A stretch of 21,906 bases of DNA. It comes from Streptomyces roseochromogenus subsp. oscitans DS 12.976. GTDB lineage: Bacteria; Actinomycetota; Actinomycetes; Streptomycetales; Streptomycetaceae. The DNA lies in the NCBI RefSeq assembly GCF_000497445.1, contig NZ_CM002285.1:782770-804675 (forward strand), read 5' to 3'. Shown one piece after another: positions 21,002-21,906 of the stretch (within the stretch, counting starts at the first letter, position 1; each line of letters starts with the position of its first letter). A model generated the notes under the pieces. The model did not search any database. It was given only the letters and a program-made list of their open reading frames with translations, and was not told the DNA's origin. The translations under genes were made by a program, and so were the position numbers.

Positions 21002-21289
21002 ATGGGTTCCACCACGCCCCTGCTGGTCATAGCCGTCGTCGTTGCCGCGGGGCTGCTCGCCGTCGCCCTGGCGCTGCTGGTACGGCTGGTGCGCACCCGG
21101 CGCGCATTGCGGCGCTCCGGGCTGCCGACGGGCCCGCGCTGGGTGTTCTGGGGCGCGGTCGCCTATCTGCTGCTCCCCACCGACCTGCTGCCCGACCCCG
21201 TCTACCTGGACGACATCGCCGTCCTGCTGCTCGCGCTGCGCAGCCTGCGCGCCGCCCGCCCGCTGCCGCCCGGCCCGACCGGGCCCTGA
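21002..21289 (+). CDS. YkvA-family (DUF1232) small membrane protein
   Basis: A 95-residue membrane protein. An N-terminal transmembrane helix (LLVIAVVVAAGLLAVALALL) is followed by a basic loop and the DUF1232 hallmark VFWGAVAYLLLPTDLLPDP with VYLDDIAVLLLALRSLR. The LLP-DLLPD turn between two helices is diagnostic of the family, whose role is not established. ATG 21002 lies 4 bp after the previous stop with no separate ribosome site, suggesting translational coupling to the coiled-coil protein gene. Confidence 0.9.
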   Translation: MGSTTPLLVIAVVVAAGLLAVALALLVRLVRTRRALRRSGLPTGPRWVFWGAVAYLLLPTDLLPDPVYLDDIAVLLLALRSLRAARPLPPGPTGP

Positions 21290-21317
21290 ACGGCCGCCGC
21301 TCCCTCACCATGGGGTG

Positions 21318-21906
21318 ATGCGGACCGAGTTCACCCGTATGTCCGGTACGACGACGGCCCCGGATGTGGCCGTGGTCGTGGTCGTCGATGTCATGCGCGC
21401 GTTCACCGTGGCCGCCTGAGCGTTCCGGCGCGGTGCCGAGCGGATCGTCTTCGCCGGTACGCAGCGGGAGGCGCTGGAGCTGAAGGCCCGTCACCCGGGC
21501 TGGCTCGCCTTCCAGGACGGCGCGCCGGTGCCGGGGTTCGAACTGGCGAAGGGGCGCTTGCCGTCGCGGAGGCGAGGCTGCCGCTGTGCGCCGGCTTCGT
21601 GGTGGCCGGTGCGACCGCCGAGGTGCTGCGGCGGGCCCGGCCGGAGACGGTGACCTTCGTCGTCACCGGGGACGGCGGCCGGGCCGAGGAGCATCTCGCC
21701 TGCACCGAGTACCTTGCGGACCGTGTGCACGCGGTACGACGCCGACCCGGCGCCGAACCTCGAAAGGGCCCGGCGGTCCGACGCCGCCGGGCCGCTCGCG
21801 GACGGCGTGCGGCGCGGGTGGGGCGGTGTCCACTCCGCGGACGTGACGACGTGACTGGAGGCGGATACCTTCCCGTTCGCGATAGCGGCCGCCCGGGAGG
21901 ACGGCC
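21318..21906 (+). pseudogene. comB: Decayed 2-phosphosulfolactate phosphatase-like (ComB family) gene, continuing past the window
   Basis: Three segments match the ComB family, which removes phosphate from 2-phosphosulfolactate in coenzyme M-type pathways and has many uncharacterised actinobacterial members. Segment 1 (from ATG 21318) reads [17 protein letters not shown], is interrupted by TGA 21417-21419, and resumes at [20 protein letters not shown] to [17 protein letters not shown]. The next stretch of the family is missing. Segment 2, in another frame, reads [20 protein letters not shown] and [20 protein letters not shown]. Segment 3, back in the first frame, reads [20 protein letters not shown], stops at TGA 21852-21854 and continues [17 protein letters not shown] to the edge. 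Two stops, two frame changes and a deletion mark a dead gene. Confidence 0.82.

Noticed and set aside
1..21906. tRNA, rRNA or CRISPR array
   Set aside because: No cloverleaf-like or rRNA sequence and no spaced identical repeats with unique spacers were seen by eye on either strand.

Overview
The window is chromosomal DNA from a high-GC actinomycete, almost certainly a Streptomyces. Codons end almost always in G or C. Genes with purine-rich ribosome binding sites and GTG or TTG starts are common. The protein families are typical of the genus: SpoIIE-type PP2C phosphatase, HATPase/XRE-DUF5753/SAV2177-type methyltransferase, DUF1996 with a LAxTG sortase-E signal, FprA-type ferredoxin reductase and PadR with a coupled membrane protein. 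I saw no rRNA, tRNA, CRISPR array or intact insertion sequence.

Layout. 1-2.9 kb: the 3' end of a gene (perhaps an iron-containing alcohol dehydrogenase) with a 15-bp tandem repeat over its stop, a membrane PP2C phosphatase, then leftward genes for a secreted protein and an SRPBCC protein. 2.9-5.7 kb: a divergent signalling locus. An XRE/DUF5753 regulator and a DUF574 (SAV2177) methyltransferase read left, a HATPase reads right, and the shared control region carries ACTTG repeats. 5.7-6.7 kb: a gene-poor kilobase with a possible 30-aa ORF, 82-88-bp imperfect repeats and a strongly C-rich, G-quadruplex-capable tract. 6.7-8.2 kb: a GNAT acetyltransferase and a second DUF574 methyltransferase. 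8.2-9.65 kb: a decay zone with a headless GNAT relic, a convergent small ORF running into it, and an unrecognised gene broken into three frames. 9.65-13.1 kb: a flavodoxin-like protein, a two-domain GNAT with the only in-frame TTA (bldA) codon I found, and a large sortase-anchored DUF1996 protein. 13.4-16 kb: an NlpC/P60 protein without a visible signal peptide and an NAD-dependent epimerase/reductase. 16-17.7 kb: ferredoxin-NADP reductase behind an iron-box-like sequence, ending in a strong terminator. 17.6-19.4 kb: a leftward padR operon with 4-bp overlaps and an AT-rich operator. 19.8-21.9 kb: a coiled-coil protein broken by a C6 frameshift, a YkvA-family membrane protein, and a heavily decayed comB-like pseudogene that runs off the window.

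How it fits together. This looks like ordinary accessory chromosome of signalling and cell-envelope genes, not one dedicated pathway. The strongest unusual signals are short tandem repeats at or just after three stop codons (15, 21/22 and 24 bp periods), the paired DUF574 methyltransferases around a repeat-rich kilobase, the decayed segments, and several clean regulatory palindromes. No complete novel system can be claimed from the sequence alone.
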